A stretch of 10,073 nucleotides of DNA from Solirubrobacteraceae bacterium (lineage in GTDB: Bacteria; Actinomycetota; Thermoleophilia; Solirubrobacterales; Solirubrobacteraceae), in the NCBI GenBank assembly GCA_030038955.1, contig JASHQV010000232.1, positions 1 through 10,073 of the forward strand. Direction: 5' to 3'. Of the stretch, positions 1 to 5,004 are shown piece by piece. The position numbers and the translations under genes were made by a program. The notes beneath the pieces were generated by a model. It had not been told where the DNA came from, ran no database searches, and was given only the letters and a program-made list of their open reading frames with translations. The number at the start of each line of letters is the position of its first letter. Positions within the stretch are counted from its first letter, which is position 1.

Positions 1-100
1 GGACGCGATACTTCCCCAATCGCCTGCGAGCAAGCGGCGCCACGATCCCCGCCACTACGACTCCCCAGGCGCACGCCCTAATCGCCTTCGCCGGCCGCAC
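1..100 (-). CDS. Probable small membrane protein, N-terminal part only
   Basis: Reading leftward from a GTG at 98-100, 33 codons stay open to the window edge, so only the N-terminus is present. The peptide starts MRPAKAIR, has an uncharged stretch CAWGVVVAGIVAPLA of membrane-helix character, then a basic RRRLGKYR segment. Third codon positions are mostly G or C, as in the neighbours. A TATACT hexamer lies 8 nt before the GTG, which fits a leaderless start, and the reading begins 25 bp after the hydrolase stop on the same strand. I do not recognise a family. It is called on start context, hydrophobicity and codon use only; 33 codons are too few to exclude chance. Confidence 0.35.
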   Translation of the reverse strand, partial: MRPAKAIRACAWGVVVAGIVAPLARRRLGKYRV

Positions 101-108
101 CGGGCGTG

Positions 109-114
109 AGTATA
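109..114 (-). promoter_or_regulatory. -10-like TATACT hexamer
   Basis: The minus strand reads TATACT, one base from the consensus TATAAT, in the gap between the hydrolase stop and the GTG at 100. Eight bases separate it from the GTG, so transcription would begin at or next to the start codon. No convincing -35 box at 16-18 bp is seen; a TTGCCT lies 20 bp upstream. Confidence 0.35.
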
Positions 115-125
115 TGGTCGCGCGC

Positions 126-959
126 TCAGCTCGGAGGCAACGAACGGCCGCGCTGGGCAGCCTCCAAGCGAGGCTCCACTCGACCATTTGCGGCTCCCGC
201 TGCAGAGCGCACGCGCGCGCGGGCGCGCGCGCGTGCGCCCGCGGCAGCGACGAACGCGCCCACCACACGGCTGTGCGCGTCGGCCTCCGGATGCCACTGC
301 ACCCCCAGCACGAAGCCGCTGTCCGGCGCCTCGAGCGCCTCGGGCAGGTCGTCGCCAACCGCGCGACCGGTGACCACCAGTCGCTCGGCGACGCGGTCGA
401 TCGCCTGGTGGTGATGGGACTTCGCCGTGTGCATCCGTTCGCCGATCACGCGTGCGATCAGCGAGTCGGGCTCGAGCCGCACGTCGTGCTCAGAGCCGTC
501 GAAGCTGCCCGGATTGCGCCGATGGTCCTCGTGCCCGACGAGCTCGGGCACGTGCTGGTTGAGCGTCCCGCCGAGCGCCACGTTGATCAGCTGCACGCCG
601 CGGCAGATGCCGAGCACCGGCAGGTCGCGCTCGATCGCGCGCCGCGCCAGCGCCAGCTCGGTCGCGTCCCGGGCTGGCACGATGCCGACCGTCTGCGGGT
701 GGGGCGTGGCCCCGTACAGGGCGGGGTCGATGTCGCAGCCGCCCGACAGCATCAGCGCGTCGACGCGGTCGAGCACCTCGTCGGGGTCGTCGCCCAGCTG
801 CGGGTCGGGCGGGATCATCAGGACGAGCCCGCCAGCCTGCTGGACGGCATCCACATAGCCGATCTGCAACAGCGCGCAGACCGCGTCCCAGACGCCGTAG
901 CTGGCCTGCTCAATCGCCGTCGGGATGCCGATCACGGGTCGGGGCTCGCTCATCTCCAT
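126..959 (-). CDS. Gamma-glutamyl-gamma-aminobutyrate hydrolase family protein (peptidase C26)
   Basis: A class I glutamine-amidotransferase-fold hydrolase of the PuuD type, which cleaves gamma-glutamyl amides such as gamma-glutamyl-GABA in putrescine breakdown. The 277-residue product has the family order: RPVIGIP at the N-terminus, LSGGCDIDP near residue 71, the nucleophile elbow GICRG with Cys119, SHHHQAID near 181, and QWHPE with His223 and Glu225 completing the Cys-His-Glu triad. The core ends near residue 240; a tail of about 35 residues with an ARARARARVR run follows and is unusual. The start is ATG 959 or ATG 953; neither has a Shine-Dalgarno site. It lies 46 bp downstream of the acyl-CoA synthetase and may share its transcript. 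Family is clear; substrate is not, since no other putrescine genes are visible. Confidence 0.88.
   Translation of the reverse strand: MEMSEPRPVIGIPTAIEQASYGVWDAVCALLQIGYVDAVQQAGGLVLMIPPDPQLGDDPDEVLDRVDALMLSGGCDIDPALYGATPHPQTVGIVPARDATELALARRAIERDLPVLGICRGVQLINVALGGTLNQHVPELVGHEDHRRNPGSFDGSEHDVRLEPDSLIARVIGERMHTAKSHHHQAIDRVAERLVVTGRAVGDDLPEALEAPDSGFVLGVQWHPEADAHSRVVGAFVAAAGARARARARVRSAAGAANGRVEPRLEAAQRGRSLPPS
207..238. repeat. Alternating GC tract, perfect 14-bp inverted repeat
   Basis: Arms GCGCACGCGCGCGC (207-220) and GCGCGCGCGTGCGC (225-238) are exact reverse complements around a 4-nt centre. Apart from the centre, the tract alternates purine and pyrimidine, so it could adopt a cruciform or left-handed Z form. 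It encodes the Ala-Arg run in the C-terminal tail of the hydrolase. Confidence 0.9.
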
Positions 960-1005
960 GTGGGGACAATCACCGGTCGGGGTTTAACCATTTCCACACC
1001 CTAGG

Positions 1006-2568
1006 CTATCCACCCTGGCGGTCACGGAGCAGCGCCCGCCGCACCTTGCCGCTGGCGGTCTTCGGCAGCGACTCGACGAACTCGACGATCCGCGGGTACT
1101 TGTAGGGCGCGGTCTCGCGCTTGACGTGCTCCTGCAGCTCGCTCGCCAGCGAGCTGCAGGGCGAGAACCCGTCGCGCAGCACGACGACGGCCCTGACGAC
1201 CGCGCCGCGCTCGTCGTCGGGAGCGGCGACGACCGCCGCCTCGGCGACGGCGGCGTGCGAGATCAGCGCGGACTCGACCTCGAACGGACCGATCCGGTAG
1301 CCGGCCGAGATGATCAGGTCGTCGCTGCGCCCCTCGAAGTACAGATAGCCGTCGGCGTCAGCACGCACGCGGTCACCAGTCCGCCACGGGCGGTCCTCGG
1401 GCGCCGTCTCGCCGCCGAGCCAGCCGACGAAGAAGGTCGGATCGGATCGCGGGTCGGCCAGCACCAGCTCGCCCTGATCGACCGCGAGCTGCACCCCCGG
1501 CAGCGGCCTGCCCATCGACCCCGGGCGGACCTCCTCGCCAGCTGTGATCCCGGTCAGCTGCCCGGTCTCGGTCTGGCCGTAGCCGTCGCGGATCTGCAGT
1601 CCGCAGCCCTCCTCCCAGGCCCGCAGTACCTCGGGGTTCAGTGCCTCGCCGGCGGCCACCAGCCCGCGCAGCTCGGGCAGCGGCGCGAGCGAGCAGCGCT
1701 TGGCGATCACGCGGTACTCGGTCGGCGCCATGCAGAGCACGTTGACGCGCTCGCGGGCGAGCACCTGGAGGCGCTCGTCGGGGTCGAAGCGGGCGTCGTG
1801 CAGCAGCGCCGCCGCGCCCCGGATCCAAGGAGCGATGAACGCGTTTCGGGCCGACTTCGACCAGCCGCTGGCGGCCGTGCACCAGACGAGGTCGCCCTCG
1901 GCGGCGCCGAGCCAGTGCGAGGCCTGCAGCGCCTGTCCGGCCAGGTAGCGGTGGCCGTGGACGATCCCCTTGGGCTCGCCGGTGGTGCCGCTCGTGAACG
2001 TGATCAGGCACGGGTCGGTGGGGGCGAGGTCGGCAGGCAGGGGGTCGAGGTCGACGGAGGTTGCGCTGAGGTCGACGGAGGTGGGGGCGAGGTCGAGCGG
2101 AGGGGCGGGCGGCTCGGCCCCTGGGCCGAGCCGCCCGCCCCCGACGATCTGGGACGCGTCTCCGACCAGAGACCCGGCCCCGCCGCCGACCACCACCACC
2201 TCGCAGTCCGGCCCGGCCGCTCGCAGCTCGTCGAGGTCGCGGACGTCGGCGACGATCGCCTGCGGCGTAGCCACGGCGAGCCGCAGGCGGAGATCACGAG
2301 CGCGCAGCTGCTCGTTGCAGGGCAGCACGACCGCGCCGAGCCGGAAGCAGGCGACGATCGTCAGCGCCCACTCGGGGCGGTTGCCGATCAGGCTCATCAC
2401 GACGTCGCCACGCCGCACCCCCAGCGCCGCGAGCCGGGCGGCGAGCGCGCGCGAGGCGACGGACACCTCGCCGAAGCTCCACTCGCGACGGCCGCCGTCG
2501 CGTCGCAGCTCGACGATCGCCAGCCGCCCGGGCGGCGCCGCGTCGACCACGTCCCGCGCGAAGTTCAC
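1006..2568 (-). CDS. Medium-chain-type acyl-CoA synthetase (AMP-forming)
   Basis: An ANL-superfamily adenylate-forming ligase that joins a carboxylic acid to CoA through an acyl-AMP. The 520-residue reading has the P-loop TFTSGTTGEPKG (residues 190-201), GYGQTETG, the RTGD motif, the hinge GRSDDLIISAGYRIGPFEVE and the C-terminal PKTASGK with catalytic Lys508. The stretch AGEALNPEVLRAWEE before GYGQTETG, and the N-terminus NFARDVVD, resemble the ACSM medium-chain family rather than long-chain or acetyl-CoA synthetases. The frame is open further upstream to about 2919, but GTG 2568 places the start where ACSM similarity begins and leaves a CACACT hexamer 7 nt upstream. Residues 143-186, just before the P-loop, are a low-complexity insert made of a palindrome and four 7-residue repeats. 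The true acyl substrate (medium-chain, branched or aromatic) cannot be told. Confidence 0.88.
   Translation of the reverse strand: MNFARDVVDAAPPGRLAIVELRRDGGRREWSFGEVSVASRALAARLAALGVRRGDVVMSLIGNRPEWALTIVACFRLGAVVLPCNEQLRARDLRLRLAVATPQAIVADVRDLDELRAAGPDCEVVVVGGGAGSLVGDASQIVGGGRLGPGAEPPAPPLDLAPTSVDLSATSVDLDPLPADLAPTDPCLITFTSGTTGEPKGIVHGHRYLAGQALQASHWLGAAEGDLVWCTAASGWSKSARNAFIAPWIRGAAALLHDARFDPDERLQVLARERVNVLCMAPTEYRVIAKRCSLAPLPELRGLVAAGEALNPEVLRAWEEGCGLQIRDGYGQTETGQLTGITAGEEVRPGSMGRPLPGVQLAVDQGELVLADPRSDPTFFVGWLGGETAPEDRPWRTGDRVRADADGYLYFEGRSDDLIISAGYRIGPFEVESALISHAAVAEAAVVAAPDDERGAVVRAVVVLRDGFSPCSSLASELQEHVKRETAPYKYPRIVEFVESLPKTASGKVRRALLRDRQGG
1131..1160. repeat. Perfect 13-bp inverted repeat inside the acyl-CoA synthetase gene
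   Basis: CCTGCAGCTCGCT (1131-1143) and AGCGAGCTGCAGG (1148-1160) are exact reverse complements separated by 4 nt. The site encodes part of CSSLASELQE in the C-terminal domain, with no obvious extra length compared with the family. Confidence 0.9.
2011..2094 (-). repeat. Four 21-bp in-frame tandem repeats coding 7-residue units
   Basis: On the plus strand GAGGTCG recurs at 2026, 2047, 2068 and 2089, exactly 21 bp apart, and GAGGTCGACGGAGGT is identical at 2047 and 2068. In the coding direction the units read DLAPTSV, DLSATSV, DLDPLPA and DLAPTDP (residues 159-186). A 15-nt match also links the first and fourth units at a 63-bp offset. They sit just before the ATP-binding P-loop of the acyl-CoA synthetase. 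Confidence 0.92.
2102..2141. repeat. 40-bp perfect palindrome (19-bp arms, 2-nt centre)
   Basis: Left arm GGGGCGGGCGGCTCGGCCC (2102-2120) and right arm GGGCCGAGCCGCCCGCCCC (2123-2141) are exact reverse complements around CT. It lies inside the acyl-CoA synthetase gene and encodes a Gly/Pro-rich GGGRLGPGAEPPAP (residues 143-156) immediately beside the 21-bp tandem repeats. It is too far inside the gene to be a terminator for a known transcript. Confidence 0.95.
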
Positions 2569-2592
2569 CCGAGCGAGTGTGCCAGGGCCGCC

Positions 2593-2612
2593 GCGCCCAT
2601 AGAATCGGGCGC
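2593..2612. promoter_or_regulatory. Divergent promoter region with candidate operator
   Basis: The 66 bp between the synthetase GTG (2568) and the dehydrogenase ATG (2635) must carry both promoters. An inverted repeat GCGCCC (2593-2598) and GGGCGC (2607-2612) encloses TAGAAT (2600-2605), a good -10 match for the dehydrogenase, giving a leader of roughly 20-25 nt with AGGAG at 2625-2629. A regulator bound to the dyad would cover that -10 element. On the minus strand CACACT (2581-2576) is a possible -10 for the synthetase. No regulator gene lies beside it in the window. The dyad has only 6-bp arms in GC-rich DNA, so it may be chance. Confidence 0.35.
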
Positions 2613-2634
2613 TGCAACGACTACAGGAGACAGC

Positions 2635-3846
2635 ATGGCCACCGCTGCCGCAGCACCCGAGATCACCGACGAGCAGCGCGCGATCTGCGAGATGGTCCAC
2701 CAGTTCGCCGACGAGCAGATCATCCCGAACGCGGCCCACTACGACCACGAGGACGAGTTCCCCGAGCCGATCGTCGAGCAGATGAGGGAGCTGGCGCTGT
2801 TCGGCGTGACGATCCCCGAGCAGTACGGCGGCATGGGACTCGACCTGACGACCTACGCGATGATCGTCGAGGAGCTGTCGCGCGGGTGGATCAGCATCAG
2901 CGGGATCGTCAACACCCACTTCATCGGCTCCTACCTGCTGATCAAGTTCGGCACCGACGAGCAGCGGCAGAAGTACCTGCCGAAGATGGCCACCGGCGAG
3001 CTGCGGGCGGCGTTCAGCCTGTCAGAGCCCGAGCTTGGCTCGGACGTGCAGGCGATCAAGACGAGCGCGCGCAAGCTCGACGACACCCGCTACGAGATCA
3101 ACGGCACGAAGATGTGGGTGACCAACGGTCTGCGCGCGGCGCTCGTGTTCGTGCTCGTGCGAACCGATCCCGACGCGGAGCCGCGCCACCGCGGGATGAG
3201 CTGCTTCATCTGCGAGAAGCAGCCGGGCGTCGCCGAGAACACCGGCGCGTACGCGGGGCTGAAGGTGCCGCCGCAGATCAAGAAGATGGGCTACAAGGGG
3301 GTCGAGTCGACCGAGCTCGTGTTCGACGGCTACCGGGTGCCGGCGGAGAACGTGCTGGGCGGCGAGCAGCAGGGCCTCGGCAAGGGCTTCTCGCAGATGA
3401 TGGACGCGCTCGAGCTGGGGCGGGTGAACGTGGCGGCGCGGGGCGTCGGGCTGGCGCAGCGGGCGCTCGAGCTGGCGCTCCGCTACGCGCAGCAGCGGCG
3501 CACGTTCGGCCGGCCGATCGCGCAGCACCAGGCGATCCAGTTCAAGCTCGCGGACATGGCCACGCAGGTGGAGGCAGCGCGGCTGCTGACCCACCGTGCG
3601 GCGCGGATGAAGGACGCCGGCGAGCGCTCCGACATCGAGGCCGGGATGGCGAAGCTGTTCGCGTCGGAGGCGGCTCGCTTCTGCGCCGAGGAGTCGCTCC
3701 GGATCCACGGCGGCTACGGCTACTCGAAGGAGTACGAGATCGAGCGGATCTACCGGGACGCGCCGCTGCTGCTGATCGGCGAGGGCACCAGCGAGATCCA
3801 GCGGATGGTGATCGGGCGCAAGCTACTGCAACGCCACAAGCTCTAA
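2635..3846 (+). CDS. Acyl-CoA dehydrogenase (FAD-dependent)
   Basis: Catalyses alpha,beta-dehydrogenation of an acyl-CoA, the first oxidation step of beta-oxidation, passing electrons to ETF. The 403-residue product is full length for the soluble four-chain family. It shows the alpha-helical N-domain with IPEQYGGMG, the first family signature ending SEPELGSD (residues 130-137), QRRTFGRPIAQHQAIQ in the C-domain and the second signature around IHGGYGYSKEYEIER. The catalytic base is probably Glu383 in GEGTSEIQ, the position used by medium-chain enzymes, although Gly replaces the Tyr usual before it. The ATG has AGGAG five bases upstream. It is divergent from the acyl-CoA synthetase and 14 bp ahead of the SCP2-like gene. 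The open frame continues far upstream of the ATG only as antisense shadow. Chain-length specificity cannot be read from sequence alone. Confidence 0.93.
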   Translation: MATAAAAPEITDEQRAICEMVHQFADEQIIPNAAHYDHEDEFPEPIVEQMRELALFGVTIPEQYGGMGLDLTTYAMIVEELSRGWISISGIVNTHFIGSYLLIKFGTDEQRQKYLPKMATGELRAAFSLSEPELGSDVQAIKTSARKLDDTRYEINGTKMWVTNGLRAALVFVLVRTDPDAEPRHRGMSCFICEKQPGVAENTGAYAGLKVPPQIKKMGYKGVESTELVFDGYRVPAENVLGGEQQGLGKGFSQMMDALELGRVNVAARGVGLAQRALELALRYAQQRRTFGRPIAQHQAIQFKLADMATQVEAARLLTHRAARMKDAGERSDIEAGMAKLFASEAARFCAEESLRIHGGYGYSKEYEIERIYRDAPLLLIGEGTSEIQRMVIGRKLLQRHKL

Positions 3847-3860
3847 GACGGCTCGATCCA

Positions 3861-4229
3861 GTGGCTGCCGACACGAAGACGCTGATCGAGACCGCGGTCG
3901 CGCGCTTCCTCGAGGAGGTGCCGGCGCTGGCGCAGCTGAAGCTGGTGGCGGGGCTCGAGCTGCAGGGGCGCGGCGACCTGCAGATCTACCGCGTCGAGCT
4001 GCCCGGGCCGCGGGTCAGCAAGGCGATCCCGGCGGACGCCAAGGTGACGCTGGCGCTGCCGCGAGCGAAGTTCAACGAGCTCGCCAGCCGTGGGCACGTG
4101 CGCGACTGGCGCGAGGCGTTCGCGCGGGGCGAGGCGCGGGCGACCGGCATCGAGCAGGTGATGAAGCTGATCGTCAACGTCGTCGAGCGCCAGGAGGAGC
4201 GGGCTCGCGCTCGGAAAGCGCGCCCGTAG
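3861..4229 (+). CDS. Small SCP2-like (sterol carrier protein 2 fold) protein, tentative
   Basis: A 122-residue protein starting at GTG 3861, the only usual start codon between the dehydrogenase stop and the conserved-looking part, and 14 bp behind that gene, so probably co-transcribed and translationally coupled. The pattern (an amphipathic N-terminal helix, then LQIYRVELPGPRV, DAKVTLALPRAKFNELA, WREAFARGEARATG and a final helix) resembles SCP2 lipid-carrier domains, where a strand followed by a helix and a FxxGxxxxxG-like turn recur. SCP2 domains bind acyl chains or acyl-CoA, which would suit the neighbours. There is no signal peptide or membrane segment. The C-terminus is highly basic (RARARKARP). 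The assignment is from pattern resemblance only; a hypothetical protein of another fold is possible. Confidence 0.6.
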   Translation: MAADTKTLIETAVARFLEEVPALAQLKLVAGLELQGRGDLQIYRVELPGPRVSKAIPADAKVTLALPRAKFNELASRGHVRDWREAFARGEARATGIEQVMKLIVNVVERQEERARARKARP

Positions 4230-4247
4230 CGACGCGCGCGGGGCGCG
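4219..4247. terminator. Possible hairpin between convergent genes
   Basis: CGCGCCC (4219-4225) pairs with GGGCGCG (4241-4247) across a 15-nt loop, overlapping the stop codon of the SCP2-like gene and lying 5 bp from the end of vapC, which converges on it. No T tract follows on either strand, so intrinsic termination here is doubtful. Confidence 0.22.
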
Positions 4248-4251
4248 ACCG

Positions 4252-4647
4252 TCAGGTCGGTGTCACGACCGCGATGCCGCTGGCTCGCGCCGCGTCGGCG
4301 AGGCGGTCGTCGTAGGTGACGATCCCAGCGAGATCGTCACCTAGCTCGAGTGCCGCCGCGAGATGAACCGCATCGAGCGTTCGTAGGATCGCTGGATCGA
4401 GGCGTCCGGCCGTCTCGAAGGTCGATGTGGCGACAATCACGAGGGTGATCGAGTCGAGCACGGCGCGCGCCTGCATGATTCGATCGGCCGCAGCGCGACG
4501 GACCGCCCGCAGCAGCTCGGCTCGGGCGAGATCAGATGACACCAGCGTCGGGCTCTCCGTGCCGATCCACGATCGCAGAGCCTCACTCTCGGTCTCGGTC
4601 ACGACCAACTTCACCAGCGCCGAAGTATCGATGTAGTGAGCGGTCAG
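4252..4647 (-). CDS. vapC: VapC-type PIN-domain toxin ribonuclease, probable CTG start
   Basis: Toxin of a type II toxin-antitoxin pair; PIN-domain VapC proteins are Mg-dependent endoribonucleases held inactive by the antitoxin. Read from CTG 4647 the product has 131 residues and all four acidic PIN positions: Asp7 in YIDTSALVK, Glu44 in ARAELLRA, Asp92 in LDAVHLAAAL and Asp113/114 in TYDDRLADAA. The first usual start codon, GTG 4614, would remove Asp7 and the first beta strand, so translation must start upstream. No ATG, GTG or TTG lies in frame there; the CTG follows a GGAG with 5-nt spacing and overlaps the antitoxin stop (CTGA). That overlap implies coupled translation after the antitoxin. 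Which RNA it cuts is unknown. Confidence 0.85.
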   Translation of the reverse strand: MTAHYIDTSALVKLVVTETESEALRSWIGTESPTLVSSDLARAELLRAVRRAAADRIMQARAVLDSITLVIVATSTFETAGRLDPAILRTLDAVHLAAALELGDDLAGIVTYDDRLADAARASGIAVVTPT

Positions 4648-4907
4648 TAGCGCTCCGCGTCTCTCATCGCGGCGAGTTCGGCCGAAAGGCTTGGTCCCGG
4701 TTCGGGTGCGGGCAGCTTGTGGATCTCACACCGGGGCGGACGCGCCCGGCCGGAGTCGAGCATACGTTGCAGCGGCGAGGCCGGAATCGGCGTCATCTGG
4801 GCGACCGGCCGTCCTCGGTCGGTGATCGTCACGGTCTCACCCGCCGCCGCGTCCGCGACCACGGCGGAGGCGTTCTGCTTCAAGGCGCGAATTCCAACCT
4901 GCATCAT
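4644..4907 (-). CDS. Phd/YefM-family antitoxin
   Basis: Antitoxin partner of the VapC toxin. The 86-87 residue product begins M(M)QVGIRALKQNASAVV and continues GETVTITDRGRPVAQMTPI, the N-terminal DNA-binding fold of the Phd/YefM (prevent-host-death) family; the C-terminal part, ending LSAELAAMRDAERY, would be the toxin-wrapping segment. The start is ATG 4907 or ATG 4904, where family similarity begins; the frame extends to 4979 but that extension is unlike the family. A TACACT hexamer 7 nt before ATG 4907 suggests a leaderless message. The gene comes first and its stop overlaps the toxin start, the usual order for such pairs. Phd/YefM antitoxins generally repress their own promoter, alone and with the toxin. 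Confidence 0.87.
   Translation of the reverse strand: MMQVGIRALKQNASAVVADAAAGETVTITDRGRPVAQMTPIPASPLQRMLDSGRARPPRCEIHKLPAPEPGPSLSAELAAMRDAERY
4653..4656 (-). promoter_or_regulatory. Shine-Dalgarno GGAG that selects the vapC CTG start
   Basis: The minus strand reads GGAG-CGCTA-CTG. The 5-nt spacing is normal, and this is the best ribosome-binding site in the toxin-antitoxin pair. It lies inside the last codons of the antitoxin and supports initiation at CTG 4647 rather than at GTG 4614. Confidence 0.55.
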
Positions 4908-4914
4908 GTGCTTC

Positions 4915-4925
4915 AGTGTAGTACA
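4915..4925 (-). promoter_or_regulatory. Toxin-antitoxin promoter with overlapping palindromic operator
   Basis: The minus-strand hexamer TACACT (4920-4915) lies 7 nt before the antitoxin ATG and is the likely -10 box. The 9-bp palindrome TGTAGTACA (4917-4925) overlaps it. YefM in E. coli is known to bind TGTACA-centred palindromes, so this near match is a candidate autoregulatory operator. No good -35 box is visible. Confidence 0.4.
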
Positions 4926-5004
4926 TATCTGCGCCTGCAGCTGGGGCAGGAAGCCGCCCCTATAGGAGAGCAGTCGCATCCATCGCCCCGGGATGCACCC
5001 GTGG

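Noticed and set aside
114..1004. Plus-strand frame opposite the gamma-glutamyl-GABA hydrolase, open from the left edge
   Set aside because: No recognisable domain; the minus strand has the complete catalytic triad.
1126..2634. Long plus-strand open frame extending the dehydrogenase upstream by about 500 codons
   Set aside because: It is antisense to the synthetase, has no family similarity before ATG 2635, and open antisense frames are usual in such GC-rich DNA.
2577..3858. Arg-rich plus-strand frame across the dehydrogenase leading into the SCP2-like gene, suggesting a fusion
   Set aside because: The upstream part is the dehydrogenase in the wrong frame; only the segment from GTG 3861 looks like a protein.
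4908..4979. Longer antitoxin start extending to 4979
   Set aside because: The added residues lack family similarity and the extension covers the likely promoter; the Phd/YefM fold begins at ATG 4907/4904.
4976..4996. Hairpin GCATCC/GGATGC downstream of pepF as a terminator
   Set aside because: Only 6 bp with a 9-nt loop and no T tract; too weak in this base composition.
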